Source: G965222335 sp965222335
Lineage (GTDB): Bacteria; Pseudomonadota; Gammaproteobacteria; Pseudomonadales; Halieaceae
DNA: 64,000 nt
Direction: 5' to 3'
NCBI GenBank assembly: GCA_965222335.1
Contig: OZ244944.1
Coordinates: forward strand, 124,001 to 188,000
The notes beneath the pieces were generated by a model, which was given only the letters and a program-made list of their open reading frames with translations, had not been told where the DNA came from and did no database searches. Each line of letters opens with the position of its first letter. Position 1 is the first letter of the stretch. Below, in pieces: positions 1-8,603 of the stretch. The position numbers and the translations under genes are program-made.

Positions 1-177
1 GCCGGGGAGCACATCGCCACCGGGCACGTGCCCCACGGTGTCGCCAATCTCTAGGCGCGCGATGAGGGCATCTCCGCGCAATTTGTTATTCCATTTTGGG
101 TGGCATTGGGCCTTGTTGACTACTATTCTTCATAAGCATCCCGCCCCATCATGCAGGGATCGCTGGAGAAATGTTTT

Positions 178-1152
178 ATGAAGTTGCAGCAGCTGCGTTA
201 TATCTGGGAAGTGGCGCACCACGACCTGAACGTCTCCGCAACCGCGCAAAGCCTGTTCACCTCGCAACCCGGGATCAGCAAACAGATTCGCCTGCTGGAG
301 GATGAGCTCGGGGTCGAGGTATTCGCCCGCAGCGGCAAGCACCTGACCCATGTGACGCCGGCGGGGGAGGCCATCCTCAAGGCCGCGGGGGAAGTGCTAC
401 GCAAGGTCGAGAGTATCAAACAGGTGGCCCAGGAGTACTCCAACGAGAAGAAGGGCAGCCTGTCGATTGCCACCACCCACACCCAGGCCCGCTACGCGCT
501 ACCGGCGACCATTCGCTCATTTATCGAACGCTATCCCGAGGTCTCCCTGCACATGCACCAGGGCACGCCGATGCAGATCTCGGAAATGGCCGCGGACGGC
601 ACTGTGGATTTTGCCATTGCCACCGAGGCCCTGGAACTGTTCAGTGACCTGATCATGATGCCCTGCTATCGCTGGAATCGCTGTGTCCTGGTGCCACGGG
701 ATCACCCCCTGACCCAGCTTTCCACGCTCACCCTGGCGGATGTCGCGGCGCACCCCATCGTGACCTACGTGTTCGGTTTTACCGGCCGTTCCAAGCTCGA
801 CGAGGCCTTTATCGCCGAGGGCCTGGAGCCCAGGGTCGTGTTCACCGCCGCCGACGCGGACGTAATCAAGACCTATGTCCGCCTCGGCCTGGGTATCGGT
901 ATCGTCGCCCACATGGCCTATGACGAGGAGGCCGACAGCGATCTCGTGGCCCTGGACGCGAGCGGCCTGTTCGCGGGCAGCGTCACCCGGATCGGCTGCC
1001 GCAAGGGTACTTTCCTGCGTGGCTATATGTACGACTTCATCGAGGACTTCGCGCCCCACCTGACCCGGGACGTGGTCAACGAGGCCTTTAACCGGCACAG
1101 CAAAGCCGAACTGGAAGAGCTGTTTTCCCACCTCGAGCTGCCGGTTTACTAG
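178..1152 (+). CDS. cysB: LysR-type transcriptional regulator CysB
   Basis: The 324-residue product has the exact length of enterobacterial CysB and opens with the typical MKLQQLRYIWEV. An N-terminal winged helix-turn-helix covers about residues 1-60 (SLFTSQPGISKQIRLLEDELG is the recognition region) and is followed by a LysR substrate-binding domain. Members of this family activate sulfate assimilation genes with O-/N-acetylserine as inducer. An in-frame ATG at 151 would add nine residues, but the ATG at 178 follows a GGAGA element and gives the family's usual N-terminus. cysG (siroheme for sulfite reductase) lies in the same window. The adjacent thrH matches pseudomonad gene order. Confidence 0.95.
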   Translation: MKLQQLRYIWEVAHHDLNVSATAQSLFTSQPGISKQIRLLEDELGVEVFARSGKHLTHVTPAGEAILKAAGEVLRKVESIKQVAQEYSNEKKGSLSIATTHTQARYALPATIRSFIERYPEVSLHMHQGTPMQISEMAADGTVDFAIATEALELFSDLIMMPCYRWNRCVLVPRDHPLTQLSTLTLADVAAHPIVTYVFGFTGRSKLDEAFIAEGLEPRVVFTAADADVIKTYVRLGLGIGIVAHMAYDEEADSDLVALDASGLFAGSVTRIGCRKGTFLRGYMYDFIEDFAPHLTRDVVNEAFNRHSKAELEELFSHLELPVY

Positions 1153-1235
1153 CGGCCCGGCGGGCTCACACTTGCCGTGAACCCGTCGAGTCGCTAGATT
1201 AGGCCGCCTGCCTGACCTGAGCCCGGAGAGAAATC

Positions 1236-1853
1236 ATGGAACTGGCCTGCCTTGACCTCGAAGGGGTCCTGGTCCCCGAGATATGGATTGCCTTTGCCGA
1301 GAAAACCGGCATCGATGCCCTGCGCGCCACCACCCGGGATATCCCCGATTACGACGTGCTGATGCGCCAGCGCCTGGCGCTGCTCGACGAGCACCAGCTC
1401 ACTATCGATGATATCCAGAAGGTAATCGCGACCCTCGAACCACTGCCGGGGGCAATCGATTTTATCGCCTGGCTGCGGGAGCGCTTCCAGGTGATTATCC
1501 TCTCGGACACTTTCTACGAGTTTTCCCAGCCCCTTATGCGCCAGCTCGGCTGGCCAACGCTGTTCTGTCACCGCCTGGTCACGGACGAGCGGGGCCGGGT
1601 GGTGGATTACAAGCTGCGCCAGCGCGACCCCAAGCGGGCCTCGGTCCAGGCACTGCACAGCCTGCAGTACCGGGTGATTGCCGCGGGGGATTCCTACAAT
1701 GACACCACCATGCTGGCGGAGGCCGACCAGGGCATTCTGTTCCACGCCCCGGACAACGTGATCGCCGAATTCCCCCAGTTCCCCGCGGTACAGACCTTCG
1801 ACGACCTCAAGCGTGCCTTTATCGACGCCAGCGAGCGGCCGCTACTGCTCTAG
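1236..1853 (+). CDS. thrH: Bifunctional phosphoserine phosphatase/homoserine phosphotransferase ThrH
   Basis: 205 residues of the HAD superfamily. The nucleophile motif DLEGV begins at Asp7, the family-typical stretch ILSDTFYEFSQPLMRQLG lies in mid-protein, and the Mg-binding motif GDSYNDTTML is near residue 150. ThrH dephosphorylates phosphoserine and can pass phosphate to homoserine, linking serine and threonine synthesis. The start follows CGGAGAGA. It lies 83 bp downstream of cysB on the same strand and converges with pabB. Confidence 0.93.
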   Translation: MELACLDLEGVLVPEIWIAFAEKTGIDALRATTRDIPDYDVLMRQRLALLDEHQLTIDDIQKVIATLEPLPGAIDFIAWLRERFQVIILSDTFYEFSQPLMRQLGWPTLFCHRLVTDERGRVVDYKLRQRDPKRASVQALHSLQYRVIAAGDSYNDTTMLAEADQGILFHAPDNVIAEFPQFPAVQTFDDLKRAFIDASERPLLL

Positions 1854-1864
1854 GCCTCACGGGC

Positions 1865-3226
1865 TCAGAGGGCCTCGAGTTCGCGCAGGAAGCGCCCCAC
1901 CTTGTCCAGGGTTTCCTGGTATTCGGCGGCGCCATCGGAGTCCGCCACGATGCCGCCGCCGGCCCAGCAGAGCAGTTCGCGATTGCGGCACAGCAGGCTG
2001 CGAATCGCGATGTTGCTGTCCATGCGACCGTCGGCGCTGACGTAGAGGACCGAGCCACAGTAGGCCTGACGCGTGTGCGGCTCCAGTTCGGCGATGATTT
2101 CCATCGCCCGGCGCTTGGGCGCGCCGGTGATAGAGCCCCCGGGGAAACCGTCCCGCAGTAGCTCCCAGGCACCCCGGTCAGGCACCAGTTCACCGCTCAC
2201 CGTGCTCACCAGGTGGTGCACCGTGGGGTAACTTTCCAGCTCGAACAGGCGGTCCACGCGGATGCTGCCCGGGACACAGCTGCGTCCCAGGTCATTGCGC
2301 AACAGATCCACGATCATCAGGTTTTCCGCCCGGTCCTTGGGGCTGAGGCGCAGTTCCTCGGCCATGGCGAGATCCGCCGCGGGGTCTGCCTGTCGGGGCC
2401 GGGTGCCCTTGATCGGTCGGGTCTCTACGTGGCGCCCGTGCAGGCGCAGGAAGCGCTCCGGCGACAGGCTCATCAGCACCGCATCGGGTAGCGTCAGGAA
2501 CGCAGAGAAGGGCGCATCGGCAAGTTTGCGCAGGGCGCAGTAGGCAGACCATGGATCCCCGCTGCAGGGCGCGCGGAAACGCTGGGCCAGGTTGACCTGG
2601 TAACAGTCACCGGCGCGGATATAAGCCTGGATGCGGGCAAAGGCCGCCTGGTACTCCGTCGGGCTGAGGTTGGGCGTGAAAGCTGCGTCGAGGGAGAAGC
2701 TGCCGGTGTCCGCCGGTGACTTCGGCGCTCTCAGCAGGTCCAGGCGCCGGGCCCGGACGCCGGCACTTACCCAGGGCAGGCTGACCATCACCGCGCGCTG
2801 CAGCACATGGTCCTGGATCACCGCGAAATCGTAGGCGCGCATGCAGGCGGCGGGTAGATCCTGCTCCGCACTACCGGCGGTGGGAACCTCGCAGAGTGCG
2901 CTGCCGGCCTCGTAACCGATATAGCCGAGCAGGCCGCCGCAGAAGGGCAGGTCACTGTCGACGCTGTGAATACCCCCGTAGCGCTCCTGCTGGAAGCGGC
3001 TCAACTCGGCAAAATAATCCCGGGCCTGGTTCGGGCTGGCCATCGCCGGCAGCGGCGCCGGGGAGTCGGCGGCGGGTTCCGCGACCATGATGTCAAAGCG
3101 ACCGCTGCCCGCGGCCGGCCGGGCGCTGTCCAGCCAGCAGGCGCCCGGGAGCGGCCGCAGGCGTGCGAACAGCCCCGAGCTGTCGGCGCTGTAGGGAACC
3201 TCATCCAGGTGCATACTGGCACTCAT
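1865..3226 (-). CDS. pabB: Aminodeoxychorismate synthase component I PabB
   Basis: 453 residues of the chorismate-binding (anthranilate synthase I/PabB) family. It makes 4-amino-4-deoxychorismate for folate, using ammonia from a PabA partner not seen here. The lysine-containing motif PIKGTRPRQ separates PabB from TrpE (TrpE has Ala in place of Lys). The C-terminal signature GGSITGAPKRRAMEIIAELEP is intact. No PabC-like aminolyase domain is fused after it. It is transcribed towards thrH. The same neighbour pair occurs in pseudomonads. Confidence 0.92.
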   Translation of the reverse strand: MSASMHLDEVPYSADSSGLFARLRPLPGACWLDSARPAAGSGRFDIMVAEPAADSPAPLPAMASPNQARDYFAELSRFQQERYGGIHSVDSDLPFCGGLLGYIGYEAGSALCEVPTAGSAEQDLPAACMRAYDFAVIQDHVLQRAVMVSLPWVSAGVRARRLDLLRAPKSPADTGSFSLDAAFTPNLSPTEYQAAFARIQAYIRAGDCYQVNLAQRFRAPCSGDPWSAYCALRKLADAPFSAFLTLPDAVLMSLSPERFLRLHGRHVETRPIKGTRPRQADPAADLAMAEELRLSPKDRAENLMIVDLLRNDLGRSCVPGSIRVDRLFELESYPTVHHLVSTVSGELVPDRGAWELLRDGFPGGSITGAPKRRAMEIIAELEPHTRQAYCGSVLYVSADGRMDSNIAIRSLLCRNRELLCWAGGGIVADSDGAAEYQETLDKVGRFLRELEAL

Positions 3227-3337
3227 ACCGTGTATTCACGCCCTCCGCGCGCAATGTAAGCACTGCTAATATTCGCGCTGAATCGCCCTGATTACTGCGC
3301 AAACTGCTGTGACAAAGCGGTTTAAGCACTTGAATTG

Positions 3338-3409
3338 CGTGCTAAATGTCAATTTCAGTGTCACCTGATGAAATTGACTCACTATAGCGGGTGAATTACT
3401 GTTAGCACG
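3338..3409. promoter_or_regulatory. Nested inverted repeats over the propionyl-CoA operon promoter
   Basis: A perfect 10-bp inverted repeat, GTCAATTTCA at 3348-3357 and TGAAATTGAC at 3369-3378, has an 11-bp spacer, so half-site centres lie 21 bp apart (two helical turns). Outside it is a second perfect pair, CGTGCTAA at 3338-3345 and TTAGCACG at 3402-3409. The right inner half-site covers the putative -35 box. The shape suits a dimeric repressor or activator site. The regulator is unknown and no regulator gene is adjacent. Confidence 0.5.
3374..3402 (+). promoter_or_regulatory. Putative sigma-70 promoter for the propionyl-CoA operon
   Basis: TTGACT at 3374-3379, a 17-bp spacer and TACTGT at 3397-3402 form the best sigma-70-like pair in the 310-bp gap between pabB and the carboxyltransferase gene. 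The -35 box overlaps the right arm of the 10-bp palindrome. The rest of the gap shows no gene. Confidence 0.4.
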
Positions 3410-3536
3410 CCGCGCTGGCAGGCCCGCCTTCGGGTTGCCCGGTGCTGGCGCACGAACCCCCAAAGCCTTGAAGGAGCAGATGACAGGCACCCCCCGCAGT
3501 GCCCGCCGGCAATGCTACCGCCTGAAAAGACGCATT

Positions 3537-5270
3537 ATGACAGCAACCAACGACGACGACCTCATTGCCTCCCTGGAGAATCCCTTTTCCCTGCACGAGG
3601 AACCGGACTTCAAGGTCCCCGGGCAGGTAGCTTCCAAGCCCGGCCTTTACGAAAAAGCACTCAAGGCCGGTTGGGAGCTGCAGCAGCGCCCCTACCGCGC
3701 GGCGGGGGTCAAGAATACCCAGCGCCAGCACCAGAAAAACCGGATGACCGTCTGGGAGCGCATCGACTATCTCGCCGATGAAGCGCCGACGGTGCTGTTC
3801 CAGAACTGGGGCCCCAATCTAGACGGCGCTTCCCTGGTCACCGCGATCATCAAGGTCGGTGGGCGCGATGTCGCGATCTACGGCCACGACTTTACTGTCC
3901 GCGCCGGTTCCATGGACGCGACCAACGGCAAAAAGCTCGCCAGGCTGTTCGAGCTGGCAGCCAAGCGTCACATTCCGCTGGTGGGGCTGAATGATTCCGC
4001 AGGAGCGTATATCCCGGCCGGGGTAGGGGGGCTCGACGGCTACGCTGATGCCTTTACCGCGCTGCGCAAGATCAGCGGCGTGGTGCCCAGTATCATGTGC
4101 ATGTTCGGCTTCAACGCCGGCGGTGGCTCCTACCTGCCGAGGCAGGGCAGCTTCCTGATCCAGCCCAATGATACTTTCTTCGGCCTCACAGGGCCCGGCG
4201 TCGTCAAGTCGGTACTCGGCGAAGACGTGACCCCGGACGAACTCGGCGGCCCCGGAGTACACAGCCAGAGCGGCGTGACCGACTTCTCGGTCCCGGATGA
4301 GGTCGCGGCCCTGCGCAAGGTGCGGGCGCTGCTTAACTACCTGCCGAGCTGCAACAGTTCCCTGGCGCCCCACCAGGCGTCCTCGGACCCGGTCCGGCGC
4401 AAAACCTGGGATATCGATATCCTGCTGAAGAAAGCCTTCAATTCCCCCACCGGCTTCAATACCCCGATTGATATCACCATCATGATCCAGCAGCTGTGCG
4501 ATCACGGGGACTTCCTGGAAGTGCAGGCCGAGCGGGCGCGCAACACGATTACCGCACTGGGCCGCATGGGCGGCAACGTCGTGGGTTTTGTCGCCAACAA
4601 TTCCGCAGTGGCCTCGGGCCAGATCGATATCGCCGCCGCCTACAAGAATGCGCGCTTTATCCGCTTCTGCAACCTGTACAACATTCCGGTGATTTTCCTG
4701 GAAGACACCACCGGCTTCCTGCCGGGGCGGGAGCAGGAGGAGCGGGGTATCGTGCAGGCCGGTCGCGCGATGCTGGATGCGATCGTGGACCTGCGCACGC
4801 CGCGCTTCCTGGTGCTGGTGCGCAATGCCTTTGGCGGCGCCTACGCCTCCTATAACAATTATCCCACCGGGGCGGATTTTGTGGTGGCCCTGCCCACCAC
4901 CCGGGTGGCGGTCATGGGGCCCGCCGGGGTGGAATACGTGTACAAGGACGAGCTGCGCAAGATTCGCGGCGCGGTAGACGCCAGAATCGAGGCGGAGACC
5001 GAAGCCCAGAAGGCCGCAGGTTTGCCGGCGGACGAGGCGCAGAAGGCAGCCAGGGAACTGGTCACCAACTGGGTGAAGGGCGAGGAGCTGCTCCTGGCCC
5101 AGCGCTATGAGCAGGAGTTGATGAATCCCAATGAGGCCCTGAGCCTGGGTTCGATCTCCCAGATTGTCATGCCCTCGGATCTGCGGCAGGTGCTCGCGGA
5201 GCATATGGAATTCTGCCTGCGGCACTACGAGCCGACGCCCCTGGCCGGCGTCCAGCGCGAATTCCACTAG
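3537..5270 (+). CDS. Acyl-CoA (probably propionyl-CoA) carboxylase carboxyltransferase subunit
   Basis: 577-residue carboxyltransferase with the two crotonase-fold halves of the AccD/PccB family. The first half carries NDSAGAYIPAGVGGLDGY and a GGGS turn. The second carries EDTTGFLPGREQEERGIVQAGRAML and NAFGGAYASYNNY, which form the CoA and oxyanion pockets. It moves CO2 from carboxybiotin to the acyl-CoA. Substrate is not readable from sequence; epimerase and mutase downstream make propionyl-CoA the likely one. The start is uncertain: ATG 3537 is called, but in-frame ATG 3480 sits just behind AAGGAG and would add 19 basic residues. The N-terminus is longer than in usual PccB. Next gene starts 34 bp on. 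Confidence 0.85.
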   Translation: MTATNDDDLIASLENPFSLHEEPDFKVPGQVASKPGLYEKALKAGWELQQRPYRAAGVKNTQRQHQKNRMTVWERIDYLADEAPTVLFQNWGPNLDGASLVTAIIKVGGRDVAIYGHDFTVRAGSMDATNGKKLARLFELAAKRHIPLVGLNDSAGAYIPAGVGGLDGYADAFTALRKISGVVPSIMCMFGFNAGGGSYLPRQGSFLIQPNDTFFGLTGPGVVKSVLGEDVTPDELGGPGVHSQSGVTDFSVPDEVAALRKVRALLNYLPSCNSSLAPHQASSDPVRRKTWDIDILLKKAFNSPTGFNTPIDITIMIQQLCDHGDFLEVQAERARNTITALGRMGGNVVGFVANNSAVASGQIDIAAAYKNARFIRFCNLYNIPVIFLEDTTGFLPGREQEERGIVQAGRAMLDAIVDLRTPRFLVLVRNAFGGAYASYNNYPTGADFVVALPTTRVAVMGPAGVEYVYKDELRKIRGAVDARIEAETEAQKAAGLPADEAQKAARELVTNWVKGEELLLAQRYEQELMNPNEALSLGSISQIVMPSDLRQVLAEHMEFCLRHYEPTPLAGVQREFH

Positions 5271-5303
5271 ACCGCCCACAAAACCAAGAATAGAGGAAAC
5301 AAC

Positions 5304-8117
5304 GTGTCCAACGAGCACTACCTGCGCAATCCCCTGATTCATCGCGACCGCCGACTGGGACGCCGTCATGTTGAGTGGGTGGCACAATTCGACTGCAGCC
5401 ACCTGCGTCCGTTGATCATCTGCCGTGGTCCCATTCGCAAGGAGGCCATGGACGTATTCAGCGAAATGGGCATCACGGACTTCGGCATCCTGCTGTCGGA
5501 AAAGGACTCCATCGTGTATCAGAACGCACTCGCGCCCGAGCTGCGTTCGATGAAGGACCCCAACCACGTCCACCGGGTGCCCGATTACACCGGCGCCAAC
5601 AAGGAAGAACGCGAGCAGCGCATTGCCCAGATCATCAGCATCGCCCGGGACAATGATTACAACGCGATTTTCGCCGGCTACGGCTTTATGGCCGAGGACG
5701 AAAACATGGTGGCGTCGATGGAGGAGGCCGGGCTCAACTTTATCGGCCCCTGCTCGCGCACGGTTCATGATGCCGGCCTGAAGGACGAGGCCAAGCGCAC
5801 GGCGCTGCGTACCGGGGTCTCGGTCACCCCCGGTATTGATAATGGCACCGCCCTGACCCTGCTGAAGAAGCACCCCGGCGTCGATGAGCTCAAGGCCCTG
5901 TGCGAAGAGCACGACCTGGAGGTCGAGGCCGGCGCCCTGGACGACCCGGAACTGGCGCTGGAAGACAAGGCGGACCTGGTGCTGGCGGCGTCCTACGACA
6001 AGGGCATCGACCTTTACACGGTGGATGAACTCAGCGCCACCCTCACCGAGGCGGTGGAGAAAATGGCCGCGGACTACCCGGAGAACCGGGTGCGCCTGAA
6101 AGCCATCAGTGGCGGTGGCGGCAAGGGCCAGCGGATTCTCGGCATCGGCGAAGCCAGTCGCACAGCCGAGATGGTGCGGGAGATTCTCAACGAGGTGAAA
6201 ACCACCGGCGTTGGCGACAACAAGAACGTTCTCGTGGAGCTGAATATCGAGACCACCCGACACCAGGAAATCCAGGTTATCGGCAATGGCCAGTGGAGCA
6301 TGAGCATGGGTGGCCGGGACTGCTCCCTGCAGATGCACGAGCAGAAGCTGCTGGAAGTGTCGGTGACCGTGGAATCCCTGCAGGCCGCCATTGCCCAGGC
6401 CGAGGCCAGCGGCAATGCCACCGAGGCCCAGGTGCTGCGCCAGGATCTCGCCACCCTGGAGGCCATGGAAGACGAGGCCGCGCGCTTCGGCGAAGCCGTG
6501 GGCCTGGATTCGGTCTCCACCTTTGAGTGTATCGTGGACCGGGACAAGCACTTCTTCATGGAAATGAACACCCGCATCCAGGTCGAGCACCGGGTCACCG
6601 AACTCTGCTATGCCCTGCGTTTCAGCAATCCCGACAATCCGGACGAGCACTTCGTGGTGGAGTCGCTGGTGGAGGCCATGGTCCTGTTGGCCGCCCACGG
6701 CGAACGCCTGCCGCGCCCCGAGCGCATCCTGCGCCACAACGACAGTGTCGAAGCCCGTCTCAACGCCACCAACCAGGCGCTGCAGCCCAGCGCCGGCGGG
6801 GTGATCGAGTACTGGAGCGACGCGGTAGAGGGCGAAATCCGCGACGACCAGGGGATCAGTGTCCACAACCCGGACACCGACACCTTCATGAAATACACCC
6901 TGGCCGGCGCCTATGATTCCAACATCGCGCTGTTGCTGACCGTGGGCGACGGTCGCCTGCAGACCTACGAGCGCATGGCGGAAACCATCCGGCGCACGCG
7001 GATGCGGGGCAAGGACCTGGCCACCAACCTGGAATTCCACTACGGCCTGGTGAACTGGTTTATCGGCCAGAACATCAATGCCCGGCCCACGACGCGCTTT
7101 ATCGTGCCCTACCTGACCGCGGTCGGTGAGCTGAAAGAGCAGGCGAACGCCATGGACCTGGACTACGCCTGGTCGCAGGTGTGCAAGGGGGCCGGCAACG
7201 GTCATGGCGACGAGGCACGGCGGGCGCTGGACAATGCCCTGGAACTCAAGCGGACCCTGCTGTTGCGCCCGATCCGCGGTCTCCTGGAAGAGCCCCACAT
7301 GCTCAGTGGCTGGTTGAGCACCAACCGCGACTGCTACACCGTGATCGACGGCCGCATCAGCTTCAATGAGAACCCGATAGAGCTGCTGGCTGATACCTAC
7401 CACTTCCTGCACATGGACCACGTGCCCGGCGCGGCCGCCTCCAGCATGATCTGGGATCACGACAACGCGCTGCTGCAGGACGCGCTGGATTTCTACGCCG
7501 AGCTGAATAACCGCGTTAGCGCCGACGACTGGATCTCCCTGCAGACCCTGCTCGCCGGCCCCGAGCCGCCCGCAGGCTTTGACGCCGACAGCTGGCGCCA
7601 GGTGCGCGCGGCGCACAAGGGTTACCAGGCCGGCACCGAAGTACTGGCGGTATTGCCAAGCATCGCCGAGGCCACCGGCTACTATGATCTTGCGGTCAAT
7701 CCGGACCTCAGCATCGAGATCCCGGACCGTCTGCTGGACGGCGAGTTGCAGGAGCGCATGGCCAAGGTCCTGGTGCCGCCACCCATGGCCAAGTCAGACG
7801 AGATCCTGGCCGAGAGCGGGGGCATGTTCTACGGCCGCGAATCCCCGGACAGCGAACTCTATGTGCAGGCGGGCGACCACTTCAACGCCGGCGACCCCCT
7901 GTATATCATCGAAGTGATGAAGATGTTCAACAAGGTGTATGCGCCGTTCTCCGGCACTATCGACAAGGTGCTGGTCGAGGACGACGGGGTGATCATCAGC
8001 AAGGGCCAGCCCCTGTTCAAGATCACGCCGGATGAAAAAATTGTCGTGCAGAGCCCCGAGGAGATCGCCGCCCGCCGGCGCGAACTTACCGCGGGCTTCC
8101 TGCAGCAGATTCTGTGA
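5304..8117 (+). CDS. Biotin carboxylase with C-terminal biotin carrier domain (PccA-like, 937 aa)
   Basis: GTG start behind GAGGAAAC. The N-terminal biotin-carboxylase domain, ATP-grasp with GGGGKGQR and the active-site run FMEMNTRIQVEHRVTE, occupies roughly residues 1-560. A poorly conserved helical middle follows. A C-terminal biotinyl domain carries EVMKMF, whose Lys is the biotin site, near residue 870. Canonical PccA is about 670 residues. Here the ATP-grasp region has an acidic insertion of roughly 60-70 residues between the TPG and GGGGKG motifs, a second helical insertion after RDCSLQMHEQKLLE, and a long linker. It forms the holoenzyme with the upstream carboxyltransferase. Propionyl-CoA is the substrate inferred from context. 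Confidence 0.85.
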   Translation: MSNEHYLRNPLIHRDRRLGRRHVEWVAQFDCSHLRPLIICRGPIRKEAMDVFSEMGITDFGILLSEKDSIVYQNALAPELRSMKDPNHVHRVPDYTGANKEEREQRIAQIISIARDNDYNAIFAGYGFMAEDENMVASMEEAGLNFIGPCSRTVHDAGLKDEAKRTALRTGVSVTPGIDNGTALTLLKKHPGVDELKALCEEHDLEVEAGALDDPELALEDKADLVLAASYDKGIDLYTVDELSATLTEAVEKMAADYPENRVRLKAISGGGGKGQRILGIGEASRTAEMVREILNEVKTTGVGDNKNVLVELNIETTRHQEIQVIGNGQWSMSMGGRDCSLQMHEQKLLEVSVTVESLQAAIAQAEASGNATEAQVLRQDLATLEAMEDEAARFGEAVGLDSVSTFECIVDRDKHFFMEMNTRIQVEHRVTELCYALRFSNPDNPDEHFVVESLVEAMVLLAAHGERLPRPERILRHNDSVEARLNATNQALQPSAGGVIEYWSDAVEGEIRDDQGISVHNPDTDTFMKYTLAGAYDSNIALLLTVGDGRLQTYERMAETIRRTRMRGKDLATNLEFHYGLVNWFIGQNINARPTTRFIVPYLTAVGELKEQANAMDLDYAWSQVCKGAGNGHGDEARRALDNALELKRTLLLRPIRGLLEEPHMLSGWLSTNRDCYTVIDGRISFNENPIELLADTYHFLHMDHVPGAAASSMIWDHDNALLQDALDFYAELNNRVSADDWISLQTLLAGPEPPAGFDADSWRQVRAAHKGYQAGTEVLAVLPSIAEATGYYDLAVNPDLSIEIPDRLLDGELQERMAKVLVPPPMAKSDEILAESGGMFYGRESPDSELYVQAGDHFNAGDPLYIIEVMKMFNKVYAPFSGTIDKVLVEDDGVIISKGQPLFKITPDEKIVVQSPEEIAARRRELTAGFLQQIL

Positions 8118-8126
8118 GGTGTAGCC

Positions 8127-8537
8127 ATGATTACTGCCCTGGACCATATTGCGATCGCCGTACCGGACCTGGAAAAGGCCATCAAGCGCTTTCTTGAAGA
8201 CTTCGGCCTGCCCTACGAGGGAACCGAGGACGTCGAGGCCGCCCAGACCTCGACCGCATTCTTTCCCCTGCCCGAGACGAGCATCGAGCTGGTGCATCCG
8301 CTGGCGGGGCAGGGGCCTATCGCCAAGTACCTGGAAAAAAAGGGTGGCGGGCTACACCACCTGTGCTTCCGCTCTGACGACATCGAGGCGGACGTGGCGC
8401 GCCTGAAAGAGAAGGGCTACCAGTTCCTGTCCGAGACACCGGGCCGCGGCGCCCATGACTGCCTCACCATATTTATCCACCCCAAGAGCTGCGACGGGGT
8501 GCTGATCGAGCTGAACCAGCCCGCCGCCGACCATTAA
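8127..8537 (+). CDS. mce: Methylmalonyl-CoA epimerase
   Basis: 136-residue VOC/glyoxalase-fold protein beginning ITALDHIAIAVPDLEKAI, with a conserved metal-binding His in LDHIAIAV. A second metal-binding His is in GGGLHHLCFRSDD and a C-terminal metal-binding Glu in DGVLIELNQP. It interconverts (S)- and (R)-methylmalonyl-CoA. GAGGTG precedes the ATG, 9 bp after the carboxylase gene, so co-transcription is expected. Length matches the family. Confidence 0.92.
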   Translation: MITALDHIAIAVPDLEKAIKRFLEDFGLPYEGTEDVEAAQTSTAFFPLPETSIELVHPLAGQGPIAKYLEKKGGGLHHLCFRSDDIEADVARLKEKGYQFLSETPGRGAHDCLTIFIHPKSCDGVLIELNQPAADH

Positions 8538-8542
8538 TCCAC

Positions 8543-8568
8543 GGGGCCGCGTCCCCTGTCGCGGCCCC
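8543..8568 (+). other. Strong hairpin inside the propionyl-CoA operon
   Basis: Perfect 9-bp stem GGGGCCGCG (8543-8551) and CGCGGCCCC (8560-8568) with an 8-nt loop, between mce and the mutase gene. The following bases GGTTGTCTGTG are only weakly U-rich. It may be a leaky terminator or an mRNA-stabilising structure that sets mutase expression relative to carboxylase. Confidence 0.5.
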
Positions 8569-8603
8569 GGTTGTCTGTGCCCCGAGGGTGCGAGGAACCA
8601 GCA

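Noticed and set aside
1..54. Seventeen codons ending in TAG at the left edge, possibly the end of an upstream gene
   Set aside because: Too short to recognise, and the opposite strand is also open at the edge.
3819..7616. Open frame of 1,265 codons on the minus strand
   Set aside because: It lies wholly antisense to the two carboxylase genes, and its His-, Gln- and Gly-rich translation is the pattern produced by high-GC codon bias.
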